From Zunongwangia atlantica 22II14-10F7 (lineage in GTDB: Bacteria; Bacteroidota; Bacteroidia; Flavobacteriales; Flavobacteriaceae), in NCBI RefSeq assembly GCF_002094855.1, contig NZ_ARYN01000012.1, forward strand, positions 62,001-126,000: 64,000 nucleotides of DNA. The letters are read 5' to 3'. A model generated the notes under the pieces. It saw only the letters and a list, made by a program, of their open reading frames with translations, was not told where the DNA came from and searched no databases. Below, piece by piece: positions 46,547 to 58,412 of this stretch (the stretch's first letter is position 1; each line of letters starts with the position of its first letter). A program made the translations under genes and the position numbers.

Positions 46547-47218
46547 ATGTTATTAGAACTAGACCACATTTACAAATGGGTAACCACCGGTGGAAGAAGA
46601 ACATTTCTGCTAAATGACTTAAGTCTTAAGGTTGAAGAAGGCGAATTTATTTCTATCATGGGACCTTCGGGTTCGGGGAAATCTACATTGCTGAATGTGA
46701 TTGGAATGTTAGACGGATTTCAGGAAGGTGAATACAAATTTCTGGACGAGACCATTCATAATATGAAGGAAAAACATCGTTCAAAATTATACAAAGAATA
46801 CATTGGTTTTGTATTTCAGCAATATCACCTAATCGACGAGCTTACCGTTTACGAAAACATCGAAACTCCGCTACTCTACAAAAAAGTAAAATCTGCAGAA
46901 CGTAAAGCGCTGGTTGGCGATATGCTGGATCGCTTTAATATTGTTGGTAAAAAAGACCTTTTTCCTAACCAGTTAAGTGGTGGGCAACAGCAATTGGTGG
47001 GTATCGCAAGAGCGCTAATTTCTAAACCAAAATTAATCCTTGCAGACGAGCCTACCGGAAACCTCAACTCGAAACAAAGTGACGAGATCATGCAACTTTT
47101 TAAACAATTAAACGAAGAAGACGGTGTAACCATCATCCAGGCTACACACTCTGAAAGTAACGCAGCCTATGCCTCTAAAACCATCAATCTTTTAGACGGA
47201 AGCATCTCAAAATCTTAA
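46547..47218 (+). CDS. ABC transporter ATPase 2 (MacB/LolD type) with altered signature and D-loop
   Basis: A 223-residue ATPase related to ATPase 1. Walker A GPSGSGKST (39-47), Q-loop FVFQQYHLI, Walker B LILADEPTG and the H-loop histidine (ATHSES) are intact. Two positions are unusual: the signature runs LSGGQQQLVG, with Leu150 where Arg is usual, and the D-loop reads NLNS, with Asn174 where Asp is usual. These sit at the dimer interface and could lower ATPase activity or favour a heterodimer with ATPase 1. It is 28 bp after P8 and 3 bp before the TolC-like gene. Confidence 0.93.
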   Translation: MLLELDHIYKWVTTGGRRTFLLNDLSLKVEEGEFISIMGPSGSGKSTLLNVIGMLDGFQEGEYKFLDETIHNMKEKHRSKLYKEYIGFVFQQYHLIDELTVYENIETPLLYKKVKSAERKALVGDMLDRFNIVGKKDLFPNQLSGGQQQLVGIARALISKPKLILADEPTGNLNSKQSDEIMQLFKQLNEEDGVTIIQATHSESNAAYASKTINLLDGSISKS

Positions 47219-47221
47219 AAA

Positions 47222-48649
47222 ATGAACTTAAAATCATCAATCTTAATACTCATCATCCTTTGCCCTTTTTTAAGTCGATCTCAGCAGGATTCGGTCGTAT
47301 TAAATCTGGATCAATGCATAACATTGGCTTTAAAAAATAATCCCAATCTAAAATCACGAAAATTGAATTCAGAATCGGCCAATATTAATTTTAAACAAAG
47401 TCGGAATGAATTTTTACCAACGCTAAACGGAAGTATTTCTGGCGGAATTACCAACGGGCGAAGCATCGATCCTTATTCTAACGATGTGATCGAGCAGCAA
47501 CTAAATTACTCGAACGCCGGTCTTAATCTTAGCGCCACAGTTTTTGACGGATTTCGATTACTGAATCAATTAAAAAGGGATAAGCTGAATATCAAAGCTG
47601 CTGAAGCTGAAGTTCAGGAAGCCAGACAAAACCTGATTTTGGATGTCACCATGGCTTATATGGGGATTTTAAATGCTGAAGATCTATTGGAACTTTCAAA
47701 AATAAGGCGTTTAAATACCCGAAGACAGCTTGATAGATTACAGAATTTGCATGAAGAAGGGAATGCCAATCCGGCCGAATTTAATAATATTAAAGGTCAG
47801 TTTTCTGCAGATGAAAACAGCGTGATCGATGCTGAAAATAATCTGAAGCAATCTGTTTCTCAGCTATCGCTTTTACTGAATATCGATTATAAAGTTTTTC
47901 CTGAAGCCTATCACTCTCTTGAAGTTTATGAAAAATACAACTTAAGCGCTGCTCATGTTTTTAAAGAAGCTGTAGAAAATTTAGCCACTTTTAAAGCACG
48001 TGAATTACGAATTGAAGCCGCTGAAAAACAGGTTAAAATTGCACGAGCCAATTATTATCCACAAGTGGGATTGTTTGCGCAGCTAAACACTAATTATTCG
48101 AGTACCGCACGAACTTTTACTGAAAATGGTAGACAAATTGTAGAAACCGGAAGTTATATTCAGTATAACGGACAATCTTTACCGGTACTGGCAAGCCAGA
48201 TTCAGTATGCTACTGCAGATATTTCTTTTTTAGACCAGTTTTCTAACAACCTGAATACAGGCGTTGGAGTTTCAGTGAACATTCCTATTTTTAATGGATT
48301 CCGCGCTAAGAACAATGTAGCACTTCAGAAAATAAGTCTTAAGCAATCCAAAATTGACCTGGAGAGTACAAAAAATCAGTTTCGACAACGTATTATTCAA
48401 GTTCATGCAGATATGGAAACCGCCTACCAGCAATGGCAAAATTTAGAAGAACAGGTAGAGGCTTATCAGGAAAGTTTCAGAATCAATGAGATTCGCTATA
48501 ACGCCGGCGCTTCGACCATCGTAGATTATATTGTAAGTAAAAACAGTTTAGATCAATCCAGAATCAATCTGGCAAATGCAAAATTTCAGTATCTACTAAG
48601 AGTTAAAGTGATGGAATATTACCGCGGAAATATGGATGTAGGGAGTTAG
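47222..48649 (+). CDS. TolC-family outer membrane efflux protein
   Basis: A 475-residue outer-membrane channel component. It has a signal peptide (about 1-20, before QQDSVV) and the duplicated TolC helical-barrel pattern: LDQCITLALKNNPNLKSRKL near 30, long helices with AEAEVQEARQNLILDVTMAYM, and a second repeat with AAEKQVKIARANYYPQVGL and YNAGASTIVDYIVSKNSLDQS near 430. It closes the train and supplies the third part of the tripartite system. It begins 3 bp after ATPase 2. Confidence 0.94.
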   Translation: MNLKSSILILIILCPFLSRSQQDSVVLNLDQCITLALKNNPNLKSRKLNSESANINFKQSRNEFLPTLNGSISGGITNGRSIDPYSNDVIEQQLNYSNAGLNLSATVFDGFRLLNQLKRDKLNIKAAEAEVQEARQNLILDVTMAYMGILNAEDLLELSKIRRLNTRRQLDRLQNLHEEGNANPAEFNNIKGQFSADENSVIDAENNLKQSVSQLSLLLNIDYKVFPEAYHSLEVYEKYNLSAAHVFKEAVENLATFKARELRIEAAEKQVKIARANYYPQVGLFAQLNTNYSSTARTFTENGRQIVETGSYIQYNGQSLPVLASQIQYATADISFLDQFSNNLNTGVGVSVNIPIFNGFRAKNNVALQKISLKQSKIDLESTKNQFRQRIIQVHADMETAYQQWQNLEEQVEAYQESFRINEIRYNAGASTIVDYIVSKNSLDQSRINLANAKFQYLLRVKVMEYYRGNMDVGS

Positions 48650-48654
48650 GATTC

Positions 48655-48707
48655 AGTGGGCGGCCTCAATGGGCAGTGGGCAGTTGGCAGTCTCAGGATT
48701 AGTGAAT
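48655..48707. repeat. Imperfect short tandem repeat (GGCAGT type)
   Basis: Repeated CAGTGGGC/CAGTTGGC units directly after the TolC-like stop. Low-complexity sequence; no hairpin with a T-run is seen, so it is probably not a terminator. Confidence 0.5.
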
Positions 48708-48721
48708 TTTTCTTTAAAAAA

Positions 48722-48780
48722 TGTCATTTCGACCCTGCCAGCCGGCAGGCGGGTGGAGCGCAGCGGAACGGAGAAATCTA
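48722..48780. repeat. REP-like element, downstream side of the GIY-YIG gene
   Basis: Begins with GTCATTTCGAC, holds the inner inverted repeat CTGCC/GGCAG, and ends GGAGAAATCTA. It shares both ends with the elements at 49140 and 49260. The matching right arm is weak here, so it seems to be a half element. Confidence 0.65.
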
Positions 48781-48814
48781 CTCCGAAAATACCATAGAAA
48801 TGATATTAATAATT

Positions 48815-49102
48815 TTATAAGCTCAAAAATTCTAAATTAGGATTCTTAAGCCTAATTAGATTTTCCTTTTTAGCCCTGCTCCACTTTTTAAGTTGTTTTT
48901 CTCTCGCAATTGCTTGATCGACATTTTGAAAAACTTCAAAATAAATAAGATTATAACAGTTATACTTTCCTGCAAAAGACTTTTTCTCCTTGATACTATC
49001 TTCATAATGTTGAGATAGCCTTTTGTTTAAATTATTTGTTACTCCAATATAAAACGTAAATTTAGAAGAATTGCATGTTATGTAGGTATAATACTCATTC
49101 AT
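48815..49102 (-). CDS. Small GIY-YIG domain nuclease-like protein
   Basis: A 95-residue protein made of one GIY-YIG domain. The two defining strands read YYTYIT and FYIGVT; NKRLSQH has the conserved arginine and AREKQLKKW the conserved glutamate, so catalytic residues are kept. Stand-alone members are common in Bacteroidota; their biological role is not settled. The gene lies alone on the minus strand and is bracketed by REP-like elements on both sides, which suggests a link as with REP-associated proteins (inference). Confidence 0.88.
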   Translation of the reverse strand: MNEYYTYITCNSSKFTFYIGVTNNLNKRLSQHYEDSIKEKKSFAGKYNCYNLIYFEVFQNVDQAIAREKQLKKWSRAKKENLIRLKNPNLEFLSL

Positions 49103-49139
49103 AATTAAATATAGCTATTTAATATTTTAAAAACCGATT

Positions 49140-49226
49140 GTCATTTCGACTGAAGCGCAGCGAATGGAGAAATCTTACTTACATGAAACTCTCAATATGA
49201 GATCTCTCCACTGCGGTCGAGATGAC
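49140..49226. repeat. REP-like element, full unit 1
   Basis: An 87-bp imperfect palindrome. The left end GTCATTTCGAC (49140-49150) pairs with the right end GTCGAGATGAC (49216-49226) at 10 of 11 positions. Inner arms are GGAGAAATCT and AGATCTCTCC. With the next unit it fills most of the 312-bp gap between the GIY-YIG gene and the acetyltransferase gene, where no coding sequence is seen. Confidence 0.8.
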
Positions 49227-49259
49227 AAAATCTTCATATCAAGCCCAAGAACAAAATTT

Positions 49260-49367
49260 TCATTTCGAGCGAAATGTAGTGTAGTCGAGAAATCTCAACC
49301 AAAATAAGCATTCACAAAAAGATCTCTCCGCTTCGCCTGCCTGCCGGCGAGGCAGGGTCGAGATGAC
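49260..49367. repeat. REP-like element, full unit 2
   Basis: About 108 bp with a left end TCATTTCGAG and a right end GTCGAGATGAC (49357-49367). It contains GAGAAATCTC and AGATCTCTCC and an inner CCTGCC/GGCAGG palindrome. Same family as the unit at 49140, in the same orientation. Confidence 0.8.
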
Positions 49368-49414
49368 AATAAGAAATTTTCCATACTTTTCAGATTCTAA
49401 AGAAAGATTCTAAA

Positions 49415-49927
49415 ATGCAACTAGAAACAAACCGACTCAAGATTGTAAGTTTTGAAGCTGAATTATTTATGCCGCTTTATCAGCTCTTTTGCGGGAATGA
49501 AACGGTTATGAAATCGGCTTTTAAAGGAAGAAAACTCACTAAAAAGGAGTTTTTGGAGGTCTTAAGCAATGATTTTATTCTAAAAGATGAAGAACAGATT
49601 GGTTTTGTATCCGTTTTGGATAAAAATACAGGCGATTTTATAGGTTTTACAGGCTTAATTCCGTGTGATTTTCTTGGCGACAAAAATGACCTGGAATTTG
49701 GATTTGTTTTGCACCAGGATCACTGGGGAAAAGGTTTTGCTACTGAAATTGGACAATTTTGGATCGATTTTGCTAAAAATGAGCTTCAAAAACATCGAAT
49801 TTTGGCAGCTGCCAGTCCGCACAACCATGCATCGATCAATGCTATTAAAAAATTAGGATTAACTGAAGTAAAAGAAATTACGACTAAAGATCGAGGTTCC
49901 AGACTGGTATTTTCGAAAGAGTTTTAG
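49415..49927 (+). CDS. GNAT family N-acetyltransferase (RimJ/RimL-like)
   Basis: A 170-residue acetyltransferase. It begins LETNRLKIVSF, has the FTGLIP strand and the acetyl-CoA loop HWGKGFATE (about 109-117), and ends with ASPHNHASINAIKKLGL, the usual asparagine-rich final motif of RimJ/RimL-like members. It would acetylate an amine such as a protein N-terminus or small molecule; the substrate is unknown. It stands alone between the repeat cluster and the palindromic terminator. Confidence 0.92.
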   Translation: MQLETNRLKIVSFEAELFMPLYQLFCGNETVMKSAFKGRKLTKKEFLEVLSNDFILKDEEQIGFVSVLDKNTGDFIGFTGLIPCDFLGDKNDLEFGFVLHQDHWGKGFATEIGQFWIDFAKNELQKHRILAAASPHNHASINAIKKLGLTEVKEITTKDRGSRLVFSKEF

Positions 49928-49985
49928 ATTAAATGCTATTCAAAATCATCTAATTTCCGCTTTAGTTTTGAATAAACTGGATTAG

Positions 49986-50027
49986 ACCCTGAATCAAGCC
50001 CGCCTGTCGAGCGGACAGGTTCAGGGT
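49986..50027. repeat. REP-like nested palindrome
   Basis: ACCCTGAA (49986-49993) pairs with TTCAGGGT (50020-50027), and inside it CCTGTC (50003-50008) pairs with GACAGG (50014-50019). The outer arms resemble those of the element at 12112-12132. Confidence 0.65.
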
Positions 50028-50054
50028 GACTATATTGACTTTCAACTATTTTAA

Positions 50055-50096
50055 AAAAAACATCGATCCCGATAGCTATCGGGATCGATGTTTTTT
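50055..50096. terminator. Perfect 42-nt palindrome, bidirectional terminator
   Basis: A perfect inverted repeat centred between 50075 and 50076, with arms AACATCGATCCCGATAG and its complement and A- and T-runs at the ends. It lies directly after the minus-strand GH2 stop and 127 bp after the acetyltransferase stop, so it can end both transcripts. Its CCCGATAGCTATCGGG core recurs in part at 12174-12188. Confidence 0.85.
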
Positions 50097-50097
50097 C

Positions 50098-52536
50098 TTA
50101 TTTTTCAGTTTCAATTTTTATTGTTTCTCCTTTCAGATCTTTGCTGCTTACTTTCAGTTTAATGCTTCCGGCTTCCATTCCAGATTTTAGGATGATCATT
50201 GCTTTTCCGTAGAATAAATCGACTTTATGATCCTGAAGTGGCTCAAAAGACTGTGGATCGCCATTACCGGCACCAGCCAGTTCCCCTGCTCCGCTGACTT
50301 CAATTTGTAAACTTTGATTGGCTAATGGATCTAAATTTCCGTTTTTATCAAAAGCTTCTACCAACACATAAGAAAGGTCCATTCCGTTCGCTTTTATCGT
50401 TTTTCGATCTGCAGAAAGTTTGATTTTGGTCGCTTCAGAAGTTGTTTTTATTGTTTTTTCGCCCAATTTCTCTCCCTGTTTATAAGCAACCACTTTTACT
50501 TCTCCCGGTTGATAAACCACATCTTTCCACATTAAACGAAAACGCTCTGTGGAGTTTTTAGAAGATGGCGACTTACATTGTTTTCCCTGAGATTCGCCAT
50601 TAATAAAAAGTTCAGCACAATCGCCATTGGTATACACAAAAACCGGAACATTTTCGCCTTCTTTTCCTTTCCAGTTCCAATGCGGTAAAATATGGATCGT
50701 TTTTTCTTCAGGCTTCCAGTAGCTTTTGTACAAATAATAACGATCTTTTGGAATCCCCACAATATCCACAATCCCAAAATACGAGCTTCGTGCGGCTTCT
50801 TTATCGCTCATTCCCATCGCTTTTACATTTTTATTGGTGTAGGGCGTTGGTTCACCTAAATAATCGAAACCTGTCCAAACAAATTCGCCCGCGATATAAG
50901 GCTCGTCCTGCTGCCACATAAAATCGTCGTCGCCAATTTCTGCCCAATCTGGTGCATGAAAATCATAAGAACTCACCTGAAGCGATTTGGTGAAATCTGT
51001 TTTCTTTTTAGGTAATGGAAATTCATAAAATCCGCGTGTACTTACGGTAGAAGCGGATTCTGAAATAATAACCGATTTATTGGGTTCCATTTGTCGAGCC
51101 AGGCGATAACGTCTTCCGTAGTTCCAGCTATGTACATCGTAAAAATCGAAATGTCGTAAAGCTGCATTATCTAGCACGTCGTTTACCATCGTTACCGGGC
51201 GGGTATGATCGTATTTTCGAACGTAGTTAAGCATAGTGTGCAAACGCTTAAATCCGTTATTATAGTTGGCTTGTACATCGTGCATCTCGTTCCCAACACT
51301 CCAAATAAATACGGAAGGATGATTTCGATCTCGCATTACGAAATTGCGAATATTTCGTTCAGCAAAACTTTCAAAATTAGTGGTGTCAACAATATCGGCT
51401 TTGCGATCATATTTATCAAAGACCTCGTTAAACATCAAAATCCCCATTTTATCACACAATTCTAAAACCTCTGGAGCGGCGGTATTATGACTACTTCTAA
51501 TGGCATTAACTCCCATAGATTTCATAATTTCTAACTGGCGTTCCATCGCTCTGGGATAAAATGCGGCACCAAGCGGACCATGACCGTGATGTAAATTCAC
51601 GCCTTTTAGCTGCACTCTTCTTCCGTTTAATTGAAATCCATCATCTGGCGTAAATTCAATGCTTCTAATACCAAAAGTAGTTTCAGAAACATCGATGATT
51701 TTTTCATCTACACTAACTTCTGTAATTGCTTTATATAAATGCGGATGCTCAATATCCCAACGCATAGGATCGATTAGTTGTGCATTTACTTCAAAATAAT
51801 TTTCTTCCCCGGCACGTAGATCGTGAGAAATACTTTTGTTGGAAACCTCGTTACCTTCCGGATTTAAAATATGCTGAGTGACTGTGATCTCTTTTGCTTC
51901 GGAAGTTTCATTTTTTACCAGACTGGAAATTCGAACATCAGCATAATTTGGTTTTATAATTGGCGTGGTCACCTGTGTGCCCCAGATCTTTGTATGGATT
52001 GGCGCCATAGAAATTAAACTGACTTTTCTGTAAATTCCTGCGCCGGGATACCATCTACTATCGTGCTTTCGTGTATCTACATGAACGGCGAGCACGTTTT
52101 TAGCATTTTCAGAATAATCAAGTTTATCGGTAATATCAAGATAAAAAGAATTGTAGCCATAATCCCATTGTCCGGCAAGCTCTCCATTAATATAAACTTT
52201 AGGGAAAGCCATCACAGCATCGAACATCAAGAAAACCTTATTTCCTTTTTTTATTGCTGAAAGGTCTAAATCCCGGCGATACCAGGCTTGCCCTTTCCAG
52301 GGTAATTTCCCAGTGTCTCCATCGCCATCTTTTATAAAATCTTCTTCAACCGCCCAGTCATGCGGAATACTTACATTTTCCCAATCTGAAGTATTTGCTG
52401 AAATTTCTTTGGCTCCCGAAGGATCACCTTTTATAAATTTCCAGTTATTTTGAAGAATTTCAGCAGTACGTTGTTGGGCTAGCAAACCCTGAAAAAGTAA
52501 GGCAAAAATTAGAAAAGCAGTGAACTTTGATTTCAT
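50098..52536 (-). CDS. Glycoside hydrolase family 2 (beta-galactosidase-like), secreted
   Basis: An 812-residue GH2 enzyme with a signal peptide (about 1-20, before QQRTAE). It has the sugar-binding jelly roll (about 28-180), an immunoglobulin-like domain (to about 290), the TIM barrel (about 300-600) and C-terminal Ig-like domains. The acid/base is Glu417 in WSVGNE and the likely nucleophile is Glu493 in IISESAS. The overall type fits beta-galactosidases of Bacteroidota, but beta-glucuronidase or other exo-activity cannot be excluded. It is divergent from the LacZ-like GH2 gene (181-bp gap) and ends at the 42-nt palindrome. Confidence 0.92.
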   Translation of the reverse strand: MKSKFTAFLIFALLFQGLLAQQRTAEILQNNWKFIKGDPSGAKEISANTSDWENVSIPHDWAVEEDFIKDGDGDTGKLPWKGQAWYRRDLDLSAIKKGNKVFLMFDAVMAFPKVYINGELAGQWDYGYNSFYLDITDKLDYSENAKNVLAVHVDTRKHDSRWYPGAGIYRKVSLISMAPIHTKIWGTQVTTPIIKPNYADVRISSLVKNETSEAKEITVTQHILNPEGNEVSNKSISHDLRAGEENYFEVNAQLIDPMRWDIEHPHLYKAITEVSVDEKIIDVSETTFGIRSIEFTPDDGFQLNGRRVQLKGVNLHHGHGPLGAAFYPRAMERQLEIMKSMGVNAIRSSHNTAAPEVLELCDKMGILMFNEVFDKYDRKADIVDTTNFESFAERNIRNFVMRDRNHPSVFIWSVGNEMHDVQANYNNGFKRLHTMLNYVRKYDHTRPVTMVNDVLDNAALRHFDFYDVHSWNYGRRYRLARQMEPNKSVIISESASTVSTRGFYEFPLPKKKTDFTKSLQVSSYDFHAPDWAEIGDDDFMWQQDEPYIAGEFVWTGFDYLGEPTPYTNKNVKAMGMSDKEAARSSYFGIVDIVGIPKDRYYLYKSYWKPEEKTIHILPHWNWKGKEGENVPVFVYTNGDCAELFINGESQGKQCKSPSSKNSTERFRLMWKDVVYQPGEVKVVAYKQGEKLGEKTIKTTSEATKIKLSADRKTIKANGMDLSYVLVEAFDKNGNLDPLANQSLQIEVSGAGELAGAGNGDPQSFEPLQDHKVDLFYGKAMIILKSGMEAGSIKLKVSSKDLKGETIKIETEK

Positions 52537-52643
52537 TGATGATGATTTTAGAAGTTTCGGAATTCTAATTTAGTGTATTTTTTACAGTTATTATTTTATC
52601 TTCAGAAATTCAACACATTAATTTTTTGCTAAATCCTTTTATC

Positions 52644-52651
52644 TATATTTG
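52644..52651 (+). promoter_or_regulatory. Candidate promoter of the LacZ-like GH2 gene
   Basis: TATATTTG matches TAnnTTTG and lies 66 bp before the ATG. A TTG at 52626-52628 is 15 bp upstream, slightly closer than usual for a -33 element. Confidence 0.4.
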
Positions 52652-52654
52652 TAG

Positions 52655-56299
<3,645 letters not shown>

Positions 56300-56321
56300 A
56301 CAGGTTCGATTATTGCTTAAA

Positions 56322-56365
56322 GTAAACTACCTCGGGGTATTATAGCCTTTGGCGGTGCCAATAAA
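56322..56365. repeat. Dispersed 43/44-nt repeat, copy B
   Basis: Lies 22 bp after the LacZ-like stop and directly before its terminator. It matches 13311-13353 with four substitutions and one indel. The shared core includes CCTCGGGGTAT and GCCAATAAA. Confidence 0.7.
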
Positions 56366-56395
56366 AAAGCCTCTCAAAAAATGAGAGGCTTTTTT
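56363..56395. terminator. Bidirectional terminator between LacZ-like GH2 and GH97
   Basis: GCCTCTC (56369-56375) pairs with GAGAGGC (56383-56389), with an A-run before and a T-run after. It serves the convergent genes on both sides. Confidence 0.9.
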
Positions 56396-56415
56396 ATATA
56401 ATTTCGGCTTATATT

Positions 56416-58359
56416 TTAATATAAAACAGCACCTCCCTCTGGAAGTAATTCTATTTTTAAAGTACCGCTATTTTTAATTTTAGCCGTTTTATAACCTGCT
56501 GTTTTATCCTTATTATCATAAAGATGTTTTAGCTCTTTTCCTGCGAGCATTGGCAGCTCTAATTCTATTTTTTGCTTCTCTTTAGTTGCGTTGGTTACCG
56601 CAACATACCATTGGTCTCCTTTTCTACGCGCCAGTGCACAATAATCTTCTGGAGTTCCACCAATATAAATAGTTTCGTCCCAAACGCTAGGAACTTCTTT
56701 AATAAAATCGAGTACATGCTCTGGTTGTTCTTCCAAATTATTTGGCGTTAAACCAAAATGCTGAATTGGTGAAAAGTATAAAATAGAAGTCGCCAGCTCG
56801 AAAGCATCTGTAGTGCTTCTAACAGTACCACCTTTTTGGTCTCTAGACATTTTCTGGTTTAAGAAAACAGGTGCAAAATCCATCGCTCCAACAGCATTTC
56901 TTGTAAAAGGTAATATTGTTGAATTTAGCGCATGTTTATCTAAAGCATCCTGACGAAAGATCAAGTTTTCTGAAGCTAAAACAGCTTCTGAAGTTACATA
57001 GTTTGGATACATTTTTTGCCAGCCTCTTGGGATAGTACATCCATGAAAGGTGATTCCAAGACCATAATCGTTAGCTTCAGTTAAAATATCTTCATACAAC
57101 TTCATAGTGGTTTGTTTATCCCCACCAAAGAAATCGACTTTTAAACCTTTAACACCAATCTTTTGTAACCATTCCATTTCTTTTTTTCTGGCGGCGCTGG
57201 TATTCATTTTGTCCTGTGGAGTTTGTGGCGCCTCGTTCCAATACCCATTAGAATTGTACCAAAGTAAAACATCTACATCCTTAGATTGCGCATATTTTAC
57301 CAGTTCTTCCATTCTTTCGTAACCAATATTGTTATCCCACCAGTTATCAATCAACACATATTCGAAACCTAAAGCAGAGGCCATATCGATATATTTTACC
57401 TGATCATCGTAATTAATACTGTTGTCCTGCCAAACGATCCAGCTCCATGTAGCACGTCCCATTTGATATTCGACACTAGGCTCATATTTTTGTTCCACAA
57501 GATCGAATGCAACAGTAGATTCTACGATTGGTTTTAAACTTTCTCCAAGCGTTATGGTTCGCCATGGTGTTTTAGCTGGCATTGCCATTGCTGCAAAAGT
57601 ATCACCAATACCATTATTTTCTCCTTCCTGCGGAAATTGCACAGTAAACCTACCATCTGCAGTAGATTCACTTAAGCGACTTCCCGGGTAACCACTGTCT
57701 ACACCTGTTTCAGAAATTAAAATCCATCCATTTTCACCTAATTTGAACAGTGCAGGAAAAGTATAACCTTCACCGTAAGTTGATGGTTCGCCTAGCTTTC
57801 CGTTTAAAGTATATTCTTCCTCATAAGATGGTTTTGTTTCGCTCCACCCTGTCATTGGTAAGGCTTGCGGAGTTATATACGTAGTTGCATAATCTGGTAA
57901 ATTGAAACCTGAAGCTTCCTCGAAAATTTTCACATTGGATCGCCCTACTTTCGATTTCAACTTATAGGAATATGCCACGTCACGGTTAGAAAGTCTGAAA
58001 TATACGAACAGCGTATCTTCATTCTCGTTTACGAATTTCGAAACTAACTCATTCGCCCTATAATCTACATGGCTAACTTTGGCTCTATTAAGATCATAAG
58101 AGTTTTCGATGGTATTTTCTTCTGAAGAAATAAATTTTAGGTTAGCTGAAAAATCACCCAGTGAGGTCTTTAATCCTAATGGTGAGTCTTCTAAAAATTG
58201 CTCTTCAGAATAATGAATATCGTATGATATTTTTCCGTCGTTTTCGTGAAGTTGTAAATGTATTTTTTCATTTGGGCTTTTAAGTTCTGCAATCTGTGCA
58301 TTTATCGAGTTTGCAAAAATTAAGCAGCCTATAGAGAGAACGAGTTTTACTGATTTCAT
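56416..58359 (-). CDS. Glycoside hydrolase family 97, probably alpha-galactosidase type
   Basis: A 647-residue secreted enzyme (signal peptide about 1-21). It has the GH97 N-terminal beta-sandwich (about 25-285), a catalytic barrel (about 295-560, starting WSWIVWQDN and YVLIDNWWD) and a C-terminal beta domain. GH97 has inverting alpha-glucosidases (SusB) and retaining alpha-galactosidases. Asp409 in LKVDFFGGD and Glu464 in VLASENL have the spacing I remember for the nucleophile and acid/base of the retaining type, so alpha-galactosidase is my first choice. It is the last gene of the minus-strand unit, 53 bp after GH43. Confidence 0.92.
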   Translation of the reverse strand: MKSVKLVLSIGCLIFANSINAQIAELKSPNEKIHLQLHENDGKISYDIHYSEEQFLEDSPLGLKTSLGDFSANLKFISSEENTIENSYDLNRAKVSHVDYRANELVSKFVNENEDTLFVYFRLSNRDVAYSYKLKSKVGRSNVKIFEEASGFNLPDYATTYITPQALPMTGWSETKPSYEEEYTLNGKLGEPSTYGEGYTFPALFKLGENGWILISETGVDSGYPGSRLSESTADGRFTVQFPQEGENNGIGDTFAAMAMPAKTPWRTITLGESLKPIVESTVAFDLVEQKYEPSVEYQMGRATWSWIVWQDNSINYDDQVKYIDMASALGFEYVLIDNWWDNNIGYERMEELVKYAQSKDVDVLLWYNSNGYWNEAPQTPQDKMNTSAARKKEMEWLQKIGVKGLKVDFFGGDKQTTMKLYEDILTEANDYGLGITFHGCTIPRGWQKMYPNYVTSEAVLASENLIFRQDALDKHALNSTILPFTRNAVGAMDFAPVFLNQKMSRDQKGGTVRSTTDAFELATSILYFSPIQHFGLTPNNLEEQPEHVLDFIKEVPSVWDETIYIGGTPEDYCALARRKGDQWYVAVTNATKEKQKIELELPMLAGKELKHLYDNKDKTAGYKTAKIKNSGTLKIELLPEGGAVLY

Positions 58360-58412
58360 TTTTTAATTATAATTAGTTGATAAGCTTATTGTCAAATTTA
58401 CTATAATTGTGG

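Larger units (their letters stand above)
24893..48649 (+). other. About 23.8-kb tripartite efflux gene train: adaptor, ATPase, eight FtsX permeases, ATPase, TolC
   Basis: Twelve plus-strand genes run without a strand change or strong terminator. The order is MacA-like adaptor, ATPase 1, permeases P1 to P8, ATPase 2 and TolC-like factor. Gaps are 2-64 bp from P1 onward, and the largest gap (134 bp) is between ATPase 1 and P1. All parts of a MacAB-TolC type machine are present, with permeases in eightfold excess. Co-transcription is likely but not shown. Confidence 0.85.
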
